A stretch of 64,000 nt of DNA from GWE2-51-13 sp041736705 (GCA_041736705.1 JBGSTC010000017.1:1-64000); one strand, 5' to 3'. Shown: positions 26,051-34,335, numbered from the stretch's first letter. Numbers and translations: made by a program. Notes: generated from the letters alone by a model not told the origin.

Positions 26051-27254
26051 TTTCTTTTCCCGCTTTCTTTTTTAAGAAGCTTTCAACTTGTGCAATGAGT
26101 CGATCCGATCCAAATGCTCCGCTCTTTGTGACAAGATAGTGTTCTTTTCCCTGATAAACATATTTCGCTAAGACGACACCCGGTACGATTTCTTGAACCG
26201 GAGACAAGGAGTGAATTCCAAGTTCCTGCATAAACCCTTGAAGCGTATCTCCCCCGATTATCATGAACGTATAGTCGGGAAACCTCGAGATCATTTGATA
26301 TACGAGTAAACCCATACTCTTGGCAATGATCCTACCCATCTGATCCCTGGGTATCGGTTGCTCAATCGTAAATGATTGCTGCGTATCGAGAATGATCGTT
26401 GTCGACGCTCTTGCTCCCTCGAGTAATGACTCGGCATATGCATCGATGTCGTCTTCACTCCATTTTTGATTAACGATGAGGTTCATCGGGACATGGTAAC
26501 GTTTTGCCCCCTTCTTCACAGCGTTCTCAATTTGATTCAGACTCACTTCATTGATCGATCCGGTTACTACGATTAGTCTCTCATTCAAACCTACAGGCGT
26601 TTTGATGGCTGGATGCTCATGTTTTGAAGGAAAAGCTTCAAGTAATCCGGCGCACCCCGCTGAAATCAAGAAATCACCCTCTTCGAATATTTTTTCTGCG
26701 ATCCGATTCATTTCGGAATCACTTTGACAATCATGGACAACGATCCCATCGGTTTCACTTTTCGACACTTTTACATCCGATTGTAAGTGAATCAGATCTT
26801 CGACCGAAGATACGGTGACAGGATCGATCGCGTCATGTGCGAAGACACTTTCCGCCAATGGAACTCCATTCACATAATGAATTCCGTTTCTTGTCATACG
26901 ATCAAGTTTTGGATATGCCGGTACGAAATTCAAGATCACTTGATTCGTCGCGTCTCGTAGCGCCGATAATTCAGCGCCAACATTCCCTCTTAAGCCGGAA
27001 TCCGTTTTCTTATAGATATGTTCAAATCCCAGTTCAACGGCTTTTTCTGCCAAGGAATAAACGAGATCATAAGCCGTTTCTGATGGAATATGCCTTGATT
27101 CAGTATCGATCACCAACACGTCGTACATGCCCGTATACTCGAATGCATGGTTCAAATCTGTACAAACCTGTACAGTATATCCTTTATTTGTCAATTGCAC
27201 CCCGGAATCCAGTGCTCCCGTTAGATCGTCAGCCAATATTAGTAATTTCGACAT
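26025..27254 (-). CDS. Four-carbon acid sugar kinase (DUF1537/OtnK/DtnK family)
   Basis: Cytoplasmic kinase of 409 residues. The N-terminal sugar-binding domain begins LLILADDLTGALDSG at residues 4-18, with TDSGLRGNVGAEL further on; the C-terminal nucleotide-binding domain has MIIGGDTLQGFM and EIVPGVVLAKY, then LVTKSGAFGS. Characterised members phosphorylate D-threonate or D-erythronate, and the product is then the substrate of PdxA2, which is encoded in the same operon. It is the first gene of the operon and is divergent from a PrpR-type activator across a 110-base gap. Confidence 0.87.
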   Translation of the reverse strand: MSKLLILADDLTGALDSGVQLTNKGYTVQVCTDLNHAFEYTGMYDVLVIDTESRHIPSETAYDLVYSLAEKAVELGFEHIYKKTDSGLRGNVGAELSALRDATNQVILNFVPAYPKLDRMTRNGIHYVNGVPLAESVFAHDAIDPVTVSSVEDLIHLQSDVKVSKSETDGIVVHDCQSDSEMNRIAEKIFEEGDFLISAGCAGLLEAFPSKHEHPAIKTPVGLNERLIVVTGSINEVSLNQIENAVKKGAKRYHVPMNLIVNQKWSEDDIDAYAESLLEGARASTTIILDTQQSFTIEQPIPRDQMGRIIAKSMGLLVYQMISRFPDYTFMIIGGDTLQGFMQELGIHSLSPVQEIVPGVVLAKYVYQGKEHYLVTKSGAFGSDRLIAQVESFLKKKAGKENATYELQH

Positions 27255-27305
27255 ATTTGAACCTTCCCATGTATAAAGAATAAATCATTATGCACTTGTT
27301 AACAA

Positions 27306-27337
27306 TTCAATAAATACATTTAATGTACATTATTGAA
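27306..27337. promoter_or_regulatory. Imperfect palindrome in the divergent regulator/kinase gap
   Basis: TTCAATAA-A-TACATT and AATGTACA-TTATTGAA (27306-27320 and 27322-27337) form an extended palindrome with one offset base. It sits between the divergent kinase and activator genes and is the best operator candidate for the activator. Confidence 0.6.
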
Positions 27338-27364
27338 ACATTTTAACTTGATTTATTTACGTAG

Positions 27365-29182
27365 ATGATTTATTGTTCACTTATGAAACATACCAATAAT
27401 AACGAAAGCAGAAGAGTGAAGATTTTGGCAGTCGCGCCATACGAAGGCATGAAAACATTGATCGAGAAAGAGGCGCAATCCTATGAGAATGTTGAGATCA
27501 ATGTTGTCGTGGGGAATCTTCAAGAAGGTGTGAAGCTTGTTCAATCGAACTTTCATGCAAACTACGATGCGATTATCTCTCGAGGAGGAACGGCGGATGC
27601 ATTGCGTGAATGTGTCGAAATCCCGGTCATCGAGATCCCCATCCTTAATACGGACCTGTTGAAGGCGATTCGTCTCTCCGATGAGTTTGACGGAAAGAAG
27701 GCGATCGTAGGTTTCTCAAGTATTACCGATCATGCAAAAACGCTATGCGACATACTTCAGATCAATGTCGATATCTTTACGCTGATCGAAGAAAATGATG
27801 TATATCCGATCATGAAGCAACTCGAGGAAGCGAACTATAAAATCATCCTGTGTGATGTCATTTCCGGAAATGTAGCAAAAGCTGCAGGCTTATTGACCAT
27901 ATTGATCACTTCCAGCGCAGAATCCATCAATATGGCGATCAATAATGCCATCCGTGACATTCATTCCAGGGAATTATTGAGAAATGATAACCTATTACTT
28001 CGAACTCTGTTGGATGAGCATACGGAAGAGACGGTTCTCTATGGCAGAGACAGAACCCTCTATTTCAGTTCGATTCATGTCTCTGATAATGAAAAATTAT
28101 TCACGATTCTGGAAGAAATGATCGATGAAGCGAAAGATCACAATACGAAGCACTATATCAAATCGATCGATGGTTACATCTATACAATTAAGTCCAGCAT
28201 GATCGAAACCAACAATGATTCTCTAATCGCTTTCTTTTTCACGAAAAATAAAGCAGCCAAGATCAGTCGAGATTCCGGAATCAGCTTCTATACGATGAAA
28301 GAACTTGAGAAGGAATTCTTGAATGGCTTTTATCACTTGACCGGTAATATCGAACAAAATCGAAACAACATCAGAGACATCAATAAGACGAATGTGCCAA
28401 TCATCATTCAGGGCGAGTACGGAACCGGAAAAACGGAGCTCGCAAACTACATTTATATCAATAGTGAGAGAAATGATCATTCCTTTGTGGAGATCGATTG
28501 CGACTTGCTGAATGCGAAATCGAAAGATTTCTTGCTCAATAATCATCGTTCGCCACTTTTCATTTCAAATCACATGATTCACTTCAAGAATATGGAAGCA
28601 AATGCTGAAGCATTCATGAAAGAACTCTTGTCAACCATCAATCATCTAGGAGTATGCAAAAGTAATAAGATCATTTTCTCATATGACCGTTCTCGAGTTG
28701 CCGATCCGATTTTCATTTCGTACATAAAAGATAAGTTTCAATGCCTAGAAATCGAACTTCGGCCGATCAGAGAAAACAAAGAGCAAATTCCGGCGATTGC
28801 CAATTTATACTTAAGTCATCAGAATGCGAAATTCGGTAAAGACATTCTCAGGTTTGACAAGAATGCCATGAGTATTCTTGTGGAATACGCATGGCCGAAT
28901 AATTATGTTCAATTCGAAAGAATCATGTCTCAGTTAGTCGTCACTTCGAAAGATCACATTATCCGAGAATCGGATGTACGAAGCGTCCTAAGTCTTGAGA
29001 AAGATGTGAGTTATGTCAATACGACCTTCTCCCCGAACATTTCAATCAAGGGGACTCTTACCGAAATAGAGAAGGAAATCATTACTCTTGTACTAAAAGA
29101 CAACAATGGGAATCAAAGTTTGACTGCGAAGCAACTGGGCATCAGTCGAACGACATTGTGGAGAATCATGCAGGGAAGTTGA
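27365..29182 (+). CDS. PrpR-type transcriptional activator with degenerate AAA domain
   Basis: Regulator of 605 residues, likely controlling the divergent sugar-acid operon. Order of domains: PrpR_N ligand-sensing domain (about 18-205, with ISRGGTADALRE at 71-82), a PAS-like segment (about 210-295), an AAA-like ATPase domain (about 325-530), and a Fis-type helix-turn-helix (about 566-603, LTAKQLGISRTTLWRIM). Walker A is present at 350-357 (GEYGTGKT), but the GAFTGA loop needed to touch sigma-54 is missing and Walker B is not evident, so it probably acts with the main sigma factor. ATG at 27383 is an alternative start; neither has a clear ribosome site. Confidence 0.82.
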   Translation: MIYCSLMKHTNNNESRRVKILAVAPYEGMKTLIEKEAQSYENVEINVVVGNLQEGVKLVQSNFHANYDAIISRGGTADALRECVEIPVIEIPILNTDLLKAIRLSDEFDGKKAIVGFSSITDHAKTLCDILQINVDIFTLIEENDVYPIMKQLEEANYKIILCDVISGNVAKAAGLLTILITSSAESINMAINNAIRDIHSRELLRNDNLLLRTLLDEHTEETVLYGRDRTLYFSSIHVSDNEKLFTILEEMIDEAKDHNTKHYIKSIDGYIYTIKSSMIETNNDSLIAFFFTKNKAAKISRDSGISFYTMKELEKEFLNGFYHLTGNIEQNRNNIRDINKTNVPIIIQGEYGTGKTELANYIYINSERNDHSFVEIDCDLLNAKSKDFLLNNHRSPLFISNHMIHFKNMEANAEAFMKELLSTINHLGVCKSNKIIFSYDRSRVADPIFISYIKDKFQCLEIELRPIRENKEQIPAIANLYLSHQNAKFGKDILRFDKNAMSILVEYAWPNNYVQFERIMSQLVVTSKDHIIRESDVRSVLSLEKDVSYVNTTFSPNISIKGTLTEIEKEIITLVLKDNNGNQSLTAKQLGISRTTLWRIMQGS

Positions 29183-29362
29183 TTTGAACTAAGTGATCCA
29201 ACAACCATTCGTCGATCCCCGTTATCCGTCAAAATGGAGTCTTATGCTTTAACTCTATAGAAGTTCAATAATTCATAAACCATTTTGCGTTATAGTTGGA
29301 CTATTACTATAATCCTACACACCAGACAAACCTGATGTTAGCGCTATTTACAATGATGAAAT

Positions 29363-29386
29363 AAAAACCGATCATGGGGAATCGGT
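29363..29386 (-). terminator. Terminator of the fic gene
   Basis: The stem ACCGAT/ATCGGT with an 8-base loop is followed on the minus strand by TTTTATTTC. It is about 150 bases past the fic stop. Confidence 0.5.
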
Positions 29387-29470
29387 CGTGCACCAAATTA
29401 TATTGTGGAGGTAAGGTGTGCCACGTTTATCACTTGGTAAAACTTTAATTGAACATAATAACGATCTACA

Positions 29471-29527
29471 TCAATTGCATATTTCAACTTTCAATTGCAT
29501 CTTCATGAACGATTATATGCAATTGAA
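29471..29527. repeat. Cluster of TTCAATTGCAT motifs downstream of fic
   Basis: Three CAATTG cores in the context TTCAATTGCATAT or its complement occur at 29471, 29491 and 29519. The same motif recurs upstream of fic (30602-30676), so the gene is bracketed by the repeats. Confidence 0.55.
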
Positions 29528-29532
29528 TATCA

Positions 29533-30588
29533 CTAAATCGATCGATTGTAAACATAGGAAGTATATCGACCACCCCCGATTTTCTTAATTGTTCCATCTT
29601 TCACTAACTCAGAAAGGACATCTTCAATCGTTGTCTCACTAATATCTGGATTCATATCCATTAGCTCTCTTTTTGTAATCTTACCTAATGATTCTTCCAA
29701 TACTCTTCTTATTCTCAATTGCTTGGTCATTGAGCTGTTTGTGATTAAACTTACTCGTGTGCCAAGTTCCCGATATAAAGAAATGATGATTCCTAAAGAA
29801 TATTCTACATATGGAAGATCATTACTCGTCCCGTCATGCCAACTTTGTGAACTTTGATATAGTGCCTCATAGTAGGTTTCCTTCGATTCCTCAATAATTT
29901 TTTCGACACTAATATACTTTCCTCCGATATATCCTGCTTTATAAAGGAGTAGTAAAAATAATAACCGACTCATCCGTCCATTACCATCATTAAAGGGATG
30001 TATACATAAGAAATCCAAAATAATTAGTGAAGTAATAATTAGTGGATTTATGAACTCTTGCTCTTGGGCTTCACCATATGCCTGTATCATCATATCCATT
30101 GCTTGTGGGGTATCAAAAGCACTTACCGGTATAAATCGAATAGAACTATTTCCTAAACCATCCTTTTCCTCGATAACATTATCAACATTCTTGAACTTTC
30201 CTCCTAAACTACTTCCTGAATATCGATACAGATCACGATGTAACTGTAAGATCACACTCGTGCTTACTGGGATATGATCATAGCTTTCATGAATCATAGA
30301 CAGAACATCTCTATATCCCGCAATCTCTGATTCATTTCGATTACGTGGTTCTACCTTATTATTAACCAATGCTCTAAGTCTTTGATCAGATGTGAAAATC
30401 CCCTCAATTCTATTTGAGGCATCTGTACTCTGTATCAAAGCGATTTCTTTCAAACCGGATAAAGCATCAGAATTCGTTTCAATATATAGATCCTGCCTAC
30501 CTTTGCTTTCATATATTACATTAAGCATTTGAACGATTCTTGGAGTTAGAAGTTTCTCACATCTTTTTAAATAATCAAAGTTTCGCAT
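29533..30588 (-). CDS. Fic domain protein with C-terminal winged helix
   Basis: Protein of 351 residues that would transfer AMP (or another nucleotide moiety) to target proteins. The Fic motif HPFNDGNGR is complete at 197-205, with catalytic His197. An N-terminal inhibitory motif of the S-x-x-x-E-G type is present (Ser58 to Gly63, SNRIEG), so activity is normally restrained. The C-terminal 50 residues (about 295-345) form a winged-helix domain. Such three-part Fic proteins are common as mobile accessory genes. Codon and base use are AT-rich against neighbours. CAATTG motifs on both sides may be binding sites for its own winged helix. Confidence 0.88.
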   Translation of the reverse strand: MRNFDYLKRCEKLLTPRIVQMLNVIYESKGRQDLYIETNSDALSGLKEIALIQSTDASNRIEGIFTSDQRLRALVNNKVEPRNRNESEIAGYRDVLSMIHESYDHIPVSTSVILQLHRDLYRYSGSSLGGKFKNVDNVIEEKDGLGNSSIRFIPVSAFDTPQAMDMMIQAYGEAQEQEFINPLIITSLIILDFLCIHPFNDGNGRMSRLLFLLLLYKAGYIGGKYISVEKIIEESKETYYEALYQSSQSWHDGTSNDLPYVEYSLGIIISLYRELGTRVSLITNSSMTKQLRIRRVLEESLGKITKRELMDMNPDISETTIEDVLSELVKDGTIKKIGGGRYTSYVYNRSI

Positions 30589-30601
30589 TTAGATTCCCTT
30601 T

Positions 30602-30676
30602 CAATTGCCTAATCGCACTTTTATTTGCATATTTATCTATCTCAATTATGCAATTAAATTTCAGAATATGCAATTG
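30602..30676. repeat. Cluster of CAATTG motifs upstream of fic
   Basis: CAATTG cores at 30602 and 30671, plus near copies (TATTTGCATAT near 30621, ATGCAATTAA near 30648), lie in the fic promoter region. They match the cluster downstream of fic and may be operators. Confidence 0.55.
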
Positions 30677-30758
30677 AAAAATACAGAATTCACTTAAGTT
30701 ACATAGAATTGCTTTGATGCAATCCTCACATCAAACAAAAATCTCTTGTTGGCGACTA

Positions 30759-30837
30759 AGAATTAGCTAGAAACAAAAAAAACCCGAGTCGAGGAACTCG
30801 GGGCACATGGTATGGGGTAAAGTTGGTGGAGGTGAGC
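30759..30837. repeat. Direct repeat of the ssrA 3' end and terminator (att-like, distal copy)
   Basis: About 79 bases match 33882-33957 with only a few differences and one indel. The copy contains the last 13 bases of tmRNA (complement of CTCACCTCCACCA), the downstream spacer, and the ssrA terminator hairpin. Beyond 30837 the tmRNA sequence stops. This is the pattern left when an element integrates at the 3' end of ssrA. Confidence 0.88.
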
Positions 30838-31317
30838 CGAGTATCACGATATCCACCAAATTGAGTCGTGATGAACTCAAATCAAAGTAGTTACAAAACT
30901 CGCTATCTCCTTTTGTCAATTTGGGAGGCAGACCTCTATACTAAAAAGCGATAACAAATGAGTTCGCGAAATCAATCGACTAGGAAAACCATCGCAATCG
31001 CCATTCATTCGAATTCCAGATTATCTGCTGTGACAAAGAAATTCATTTGCCAAGCGAAGATCAATAGTTTCTCGTAAACCTCTAGAGTGCTTTGATTACA
31101 CATGTTGCCGACAACTGGAATTGAATTAACCTTTCCCATTTCTCCAATAGCCCCATTTCAATGCATATTCGTTCATATCAATGCAGTCTTTTCCTATTTT
31201 TAACAAATTGTATGGTCAAGTTACGTCGTCGACTTGACTATTCGTATTACTTCAAAAGATGGAAGAACATCTATTTTATGTTTCTCATTTTTAAAGGTTA
31301 AGTGAATTTTCGAAAAC

Positions 31318-31341
31318 AAAAAAAGAGGGATTTTACCCCTC
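31318..31341 (-). terminator. Terminator of the Rhs toxin/immunity unit
   Basis: GAGGG/CCCTC arms with a short loop are followed on the minus strand by seven T residues. Confidence 0.7.
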
Positions 31342-31357
31342 CATTATCACGATTGTT

Positions 31358-31462
31358 TTAGACCAGATCGCTTAAATCTCTTTGTTTCTTATTGTGAGAA
31401 TAGCAAAAAGTGAATACTCCCTCATCAATTCTCCATACAATCCAGAACTTCTTAACAAACAA
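31358..31462 (-). other. Short in-frame coding-like extension after the immunity gene
   Basis: After the immunity stop (TAG) and an adjacent TGA, the same frame continues for 34 codons from a TTG, reading FVKKFWIVWRIDEGVFTF and ending RDLSDLV. The composition looks like real protein, so it may be a lost C-terminal part of the immunity gene or a fragment of another gene. Confidence 0.35.
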
Positions 31463-31465
31463 TCA

Positions 31466-32287
31466 CTACTTCCTAATTTCTTTACGTGATCTCCAAACAT
31501 TTTTGAGTGCAGCTTCAGTTACACTGAAAATGCTTACTCTGTTTAATAAAGATACTCCCATGAGATCATCCCCAATATCCCCATATGTTTCAGTTGTTTC
31601 TAGAGGTGAAATGACTCGGATATCAAAGGTCTTAATGTCTTTCTTTTTGAACATCACACAACCTAAACCAGATTGACTAGATAATTTAACTATCTGTGAG
31701 TTCCAAGTATCTTCAAGTTTAGCTGGTTCATCGCCAATCCAATCATACAATTGAAAATAGGTGTTGTCGTCAGAGTGTTTAGTGTCATATCGTATTGTTG
31801 GTTCTTGCATGATTTTAATCACTTTCACCAAAATGTATTTACCTGAAAAATCAAACTTGCTCCAATTATGATTATCCGTAATCTTTATAGTCAAAAAATC
31901 CCCAGGTTTCCATGGCGCCCTGAATTCTGCAGGTTTCTTAAAAATCTTTCTAGCCGGCTGTGGGTCATAAAGGATTTTTGTATAATAGACCAACGATTCT
32001 TTTTGTTTTTCTGTGTAGCTCTCTGTATTTGGTAATTTTACAATCATCTCAAGAAGATTCGAAAGTTTCTGAACATCCAATCTTCCGTACTTCCATTCAA
32101 TTGTCGCAAAAATCAATTCACAGAGAACTCTTGTACCTTCGCCCACAACAACTGAATCAATATATTTTCCAATCGAATCATTAATTTCTTCAGAATTATA
32201 TTCCATCATTAAATAAGCTTTGTAACGGTCTTCAATTTCTTCATAAACCTCTTCAAAATCGGTATACATTAGTAGTTTCTTTAACAT
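31466..32287 (-). CDS. Candidate immunity protein for the Rhs GIY-YIG toxin
   Basis: Soluble protein of 273 residues with no recognised family. It is acidic in its first third (YTDFEEVYEEIEDRYK near residue 8) and has a central beta-rich segment (FRAPWKPGDFLTIKITDN). The start lies three bases after the stop of the Rhs toxin fragment, the usual place for the cognate immunity gene, and the low GC matches the toxin domain rather than the Rhs core. Function as an antitoxin is inferred only from position. Two stop codons in a row end the frame. Confidence 0.6.
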   Translation of the reverse strand: MLKKLLMYTDFEEVYEEIEDRYKAYLMMEYNSEEINDSIGKYIDSVVVGEGTRVLCELIFATIEWKYGRLDVQKLSNLLEMIVKLPNTESYTEKQKESLVYYTKILYDPQPARKIFKKPAEFRAPWKPGDFLTIKITDNHNWSKFDFSGKYILVKVIKIMQEPTIRYDTKHSDDNTYFQLYDWIGDEPAKLEDTWNSQIVKLSSQSGLGCVMFKKKDIKTFDIRVISPLETTETYGDIGDDLMGVSLLNRVSIFSVTEAALKNVWRSRKEIRK

Positions 32288-32290
32288 GTT

Positions 32291-33790
32291 TTACCTCACC
32301 AAAAAATCATCCATTTTCTGTAATAACTGATCACCAATCATCTCTGAAATAGCTTTATCATACTTCATTGCACCTTGGATATTTCCTCTAGCAATCTCTC
32401 GTCGCCTATTTAGTAAATTCGATAATGTATATGTAGAAACTAATGCTTGCTCAGCTAGTCTTGCTTCTCCTTTAGACATACCTGTTTTAACTACCTTCAT
32501 TTCCAGTCCAACTTTATCCGGATTGCGTTGATGTTCAAGACTTCTTCTTTTTGGAGAATTTGTAATACCTACATATCTAACCTCAGTAACTTTGCCAGGA
32601 TTGTGAAGAACATACAAGGAATATCCCTTATACTCTCCCGGTCTTACCTTGCTATTATTTACAAATTCTTTGAACGCATCTGCAATTTGATTTTGAGCGG
32701 CGAGTGACAGAATAGCTAATATCCCAAGAATCTGACCAATTGTAAATCGCTTTAGTTGATACTCACTTTCACCATTTTCATCAAAATGTAGAACAGCATT
32801 ATTCTTACAATACTGGAAAAAGTTGACGCCAAATATGGATCCTTGGCTAGCAACTATGGAATCCGCATTCAAGAATCTTCCCCACTGCGGGTTGTAGTAT
32901 CGGCTCTGGAGGTAGTAGAGTCCGGTTTCCGAATCGTAGCGATATCCACGATAACGGTAAGGATTCTGTTGCCCTATGGTTGACGCCAAGGATCCTGTGA
33001 TGGAGAGTACTTCACCCCAGGCGGAGTAGGTATAGGCTACCACTTGAACGCCAGCACTGTTGATCAAGCCGATGATGTCGTTCTGCGCGTTGCGGAGATA
33101 CGCATATTCCACGTTGTTCAGAATCATCGAAATCAATTGACCCTGGGTGTCATAGACATAATAGATCGTATCCGCTCCAGTTTGCTCAAAGGTGACTTTG
33201 TCGCCGGATAGACGATAGGTTGTCGGGATTCCATTGACGGTCTTGGAGGTACGGATGCCGTTTTCGTTATAGGTGTAGGAAACCGCAAGTCCAGTCTTGT
33301 TGAAGGAAGTGAGTTTGCGTCCTTCCCAGGCGAAGGTGCTTCCGTCATAAGTCAGCGGATTGCCGATAGCGTCGTAGGTGATTGCTTTCCCGTCAAAGGA
33401 AGTCATCAGGTCTTTCCAGTTGGCATCTCCATAAGCATAGGAGATTGTGTTGACTGGAATCCCAAGATCCTCTCCGGTGGTGTAGGCGTATTCGATCTTG
33501 CTGAGAAGGTTTCCACCTAAGTCATAATTGTAAACAAAGGTCTTACTGTCGCGCTGGTTGTTTTCCCTTACCACCTCGTTGAGTTAATTATACACGTATC
33601 CAATGGTTTTTGAATCCTCAGTTATGGATGTAATGTTGCCATTGGCGTCATACACGTAAGAAATCGAAGGATTGGATCCATTTTGGATACTGGCGACTTG
33701 GGTGCTGGTTAAGCTGGTATCGGTGGGATGGTTCTTGTAAGTGTAGGTGGTCGTATAGGTTGTCGAACCGGTTGTCCCCCGTATGTGATT
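32291..33790 (-). pseudogene. Orphan Rhs tip with GIY-YIG-like nuclease toxin domain
   Basis: The frame encodes the last Rhs/YD repeats and core (YRYRGYRYDSETGLYYLQSR, then WGRFLNADS near residue 235 of the downstream frame) and a variable C-terminus. The C-terminus has YSLYVLHNP at 318-326 and VRYVGITNSPKRRSLEH at 332-348, matching a GIY-YIG nuclease with Arg and later Glu (GEARLAEQ). The Rhs part is GC-richer than the toxin part. The 5' end is truncated: homology starts near 33785 with no signal or shaft region, and an in-frame TAA at 33584-33586 breaks the YD-repeat (YVYN, stop, LNEVVREN). It is therefore a displaced tip module, probably silent where it stands. Confidence 0.8.
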
Positions 33791-33881
33791 TCATAGTAAC
33801 ACTCCGCATAGAGGGCTTGTCAACATCCTATTGTATGCATTTACAGTTACTTCGAACCTTGAAATCATATACAGGATTTAA

Positions 33882-33957
33882 GAATCAGCTAGAAATAGAA
33901 AAAACCCGAGTTGAGGAACTCGGGGCACATGGTATGGGGTAAAGTTGGTGGAGGTGA
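33882..33957. repeat. Direct repeat at the intact ssrA 3' end (att-like, proximal copy)
   Basis: This is the native copy of the repeat found at 30759-30837, joined here to the complete tmRNA gene. The two copies enclose a 3.1-kb island with the Rhs tip and immunity genes; no integrase gene is inside. Confidence 0.88.
33900..33924 (-). terminator. ssrA terminator
   Basis: The stem CCCGAGTT/AACTCGGG with a 4-base loop is followed on the minus strand by TTTTTTC, 21 bases after the tmRNA 3' end. Confidence 0.85.
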
Positions 33958-34292
33958 GGGGAGTCGAACCCCTGTCCAAATTGTGCTTCACATTCAAGCA
34001 TCTACAGTTTATTCCGCTTCTAGTAATCAAACCTTAGCGAACGGACGAACTTGGTTTGATTTGATCGACTGGGTTGTCGGAGATCTTCGTACGATCGACT
34101 GGATCCCGTATTCCTCATTTCTGTTGTCTAGCCCGAACCTAAGGACGAATCCGGGGAGACACGCTGAAGTCTAGTTTAGACTAATTAAGCAGCGAAAGCG
34201 TAATTGTTGTTAGTTATTTTGTTTTGGCAATTAGGTCGCCACTCCACTGCAGCCTGAATCCAACAGCAACCTGTCGAAACCATGACACCCCC
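33946..34292 (-). ncRNA. ssrA: Transfer-messenger RNA (tmRNA)
   Basis: Rescues stalled ribosomes together with SmpB, whose gene is 5 kb away. The 5' end GGGGGTGTCATGGTTTCGAC and the 3' T-arm and acceptor GGGGTTCGACTCCCCTCACC ending CCACCA are diagnostic, and the ends pair as the tRNA-like acceptor. Length is about 347 bases. The tag reading frame ends with codons for TNNNYAFAA and TAA; the in-frame codons before it read CQNKI, and the exact resume codon is not certain. Three pseudoknot regions follow. CCA is encoded. The gene's 3' end is the insertion point of the neighbouring island. Confidence 0.96.
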
Positions 34293-34306
34293 ATGTGTGC
34301 GTCCAT

Positions 34307-34335
34307 AGTATAGAATAAGGGAATCGTAATGTCAA
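34307..34335 (-). promoter_or_regulatory. Strong promoter of ssrA
   Basis: Minus-strand TTGACA (34330-34335) and TATACT (34307-34312) are exactly 17 bases apart, placing the start a few bases before the mature tmRNA 5' end. Confidence 0.88.

Larger units (their letters stand above)
29183..29532. other. AT-rich intergenic region after the activator
   Basis: This region holds a minus-strand terminator-like hairpin (29363-29386), a stretch at 29401-29414 resembling a decayed ssrA 3' end, and three CAATTG-centred motifs (29471, 29491, 29519). The first 180 bases show nothing supportable. Confidence 0.5.
30589..31465. other. Intergenic region with repeats and island boundary
   Basis: From left to right: CAATTG motifs (30602-30676), the ssrA 3'-end copy (30759-30837), an AT-rich stretch with nothing recognisable (about 30840-31317), a terminator (31318-31341) and a short reading frame next to the immunity gene (31358-31462). 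Confidence 0.6.

Noticed and set aside
31410..31676. Plus-strand frame of 88 codons opposite the immunity gene
   Set aside because: No ribosome site, and it straddles the end of the immunity gene and its downstream region without recognisable domains.
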